Source: an uncultured Sphingomonadales bacterium
GTDB taxonomy: Bacteria > Pseudomonadota > Alphaproteobacteria > Sphingomonadales > Sphingomonadaceae
DNA: 15,498 nt
NCBI GenBank assembly: GCA_903958285.1
Contig: CAJBSR010000266.1
Location: forward strand, 1 to 15,498
Direction of reading: 5' to 3'
Under the pieces are notes generated by a model. The model searched no databases and was not told the DNA's origin. It saw only the letters and a list, made by a program, of their open reading frames with translations. Both the position numbers and the translations under genes were made by a program. Numbering within the stretch: the stretch's first letter is position 1; every line of letters begins with the position of its first letter. Positions 14,473 through 15,498 of this stretch are shown here, piece after piece.

Positions 14473-15498
14473 ATGAAGAATACGATCCCCTTCCTCCGCG
14501 CCTCAACAGGTGCGCTTGCCCTTATTTGGTCTGCCAATCCCGCCACGGCGCAGCAGGCGGTGCCGCCGACCGACGATGTTGGCGAAGACATTGTCGTGAC
14601 AGCACCAAGGCTCGCCGGGTCAGTCGATGTCGATATTCCTGCCGATGTTGTCCTCGATGAGGCGGCGATCCAAAGCTATGGCGCCTCCAGCGTCACTGAT
14701 CTCTTGTCCGCACTGTCCGCACAAACGCGCTCGGGTCGCGGGCGCGGAAATGGGCCGCCTGTGGTCCTCGTGAATGGCAAACGCGTCTCCGGCTTTGCCG
14801 AAATTCGGGACCTGCCCTCTGAAGCGATCCAGCGGGTGGAAGTCCTGCCGGAAGATGTCGCGTTGCGCTATGGCTTCACCGCCGAACAGCGGGTGGTGAA
14901 CTTCATCCTGAAAGAAAAATTCTCCGCGATCACGCTGGAAGGGGAAGTCGGCGCGCCGACTTCCGGCGGGCGGACATCGATGGAAGCAGAGGCCGGGCTG
15001 GTCCGTATCGGCAAGCTGGGTCGTCTAAATATCGACACAGAGTATACACGCTCTGGAAGTATCCTTGAAAGCGAACGCGGGATCATTCCCGATGGCGCGG
15101 ACGAGACGGCGTATCGTACGCTGTCCCCCTCCAACGAGGCCTTCAAGCTCAACTCGGTGCTGAATCGCACAATTGCCGCCAATGTCAGTGCTACGATGAG
15201 CCTTCAGCACGATCGTGCAGACACGGTCTCTCTATTCGGCATTTCACCGGCCTCCGTCGGCGCAATTGATCCGCTGACGCGCAATGTTCGAACGCGGGCA
15301 TGGACCGGCGGGCTGACGGTGGACGGTCGTATCGACCGCTTCAACTGGACCGCGACAGCAAATGGTGAACGCACGACCTTGCGGACGCTCACCGATCAGG
15401 ACGTGGCAGTGCCGACAGGGCGCGATCTTGCACAGTCCCGGCTTTCTGTTGGAAATGCGTCATGGTCGCTTACCGGGCCACTGGTGGAGCTGCCTGCA
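14473..15498 (+). CDS. TonB-dependent outer-membrane receptor (N-terminal part, continues beyond window)
   Basis: 342 residues are visible. A signal peptide covers about 1-26 (NPATA before cleavage). Next comes DDVGEDIVVTAPR (34-46), typical of the linker and TonB-box region of sphingomonad receptors. The plug domain follows at about 55-150, with VTDLLSALSAQT (74-85), a glycine/arginine loop, PPVVLVNGKRVSGFAEIRDL (95-114), EAIQRVEVLPEDVALRYGF (117-135) and VVNFILKEKF (141-150). After this the chain switches to alternating beta-strand patterns of the barrel. It would take up a ligand across the outer membrane using TonB energy. The ATG at 14473 has no clear ribosome site. Its place 78 bases after the amidohydrolase pair and peptide transporter suggests a peptide-like ligand, but siderophore or glycan uptake cannot be excluded. 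Confidence 0.88.
   Translation, partial: MKNTIPFLRASTGALALIWSANPATAQQAVPPTDDVGEDIVVTAPRLAGSVDVDIPADVVLDEAAIQSYGASSVTDLLSALSAQTRSGRGRGNGPPVVLVNGKRVSGFAEIRDLPSEAIQRVEVLPEDVALRYGFTAEQRVVNFILKEKFSAITLEGEVGAPTSGGRTSMEAEAGLVRIGKLGRLNIDTEYTRSGSILESERGIIPDGADETAYRTLSPSNEAFKLNSVLNRTIAANVSATMSLQHDRADTVSLFGISPASVGAIDPLTRNVRTRAWTGGLTVDGRIDRFNWTATANGERTTLRTLTDQDVAVPTGRDLAQSRLSVGNASWSLTGPLVELPA

Overview
The window is a high-GC, densely packed stretch of chromosome that looks alphaproteobacterial, most likely Sphingomonadales. The clues are the N-terminal extension before the HslV catalytic threonine, a REP-like repeat built on GCGAAGTCGAG of a kind I associate with sphingomonad genomes, and a TonB-dependent receptor typical of that order. 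The genus is not determined. Fourteen protein genes cover almost everything; two run off the ends. I see no rRNA, tRNA, CRISPR array, insertion sequence or phage gene, and no gene-free gap above 300 bases.

Left part, minus strand (1-2726): a small secreted protein of unknown function with its own candidate promoter overlaps an FMN-dependent L-lactate/alpha-hydroxyacid dehydrogenase. This is followed by a membrane-anchored TIR-domain protein with a probable TPR region, cut by the left edge.

Envelope-polymer block (2813-6981): a CDP-glycerol glycerophosphotransferase-like enzyme and a HAD-IB phosphatase are coupled by an ATGA overlap. A MobA-like nucleotidyltransferase lies inverted between them and a MOP-type polysaccharide flippase. 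Together they look like a small pathway that activates, transfers and exports a phosphate-linked building block. The product is not known.

Proteostasis block (7014-9972): hslV and hslU form a minus-strand heat-shock operon with a strong sigma-32-type promoter that ends almost on the hslV start codon, so the mRNA is probably leaderless. A REP-like double hairpin sits between the two genes. A secreted PDZ-M48 metallopeptidase is divergent from hslV.

Peptide-uptake block (10147-15498), plus strand: a POT-family proton/peptide symporter, a periplasmic metal-dependent amidohydrolase, a second amidohydrolase-fold protein that has lost its metal ligands (translationally coupled to the first), a strong intergenic hairpin, and the N-terminal third or so of a TonB-dependent receptor. 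The layout suggests outer-membrane capture, periplasmic processing and inner-membrane import of a peptide-like substrate; this is inferred from context.
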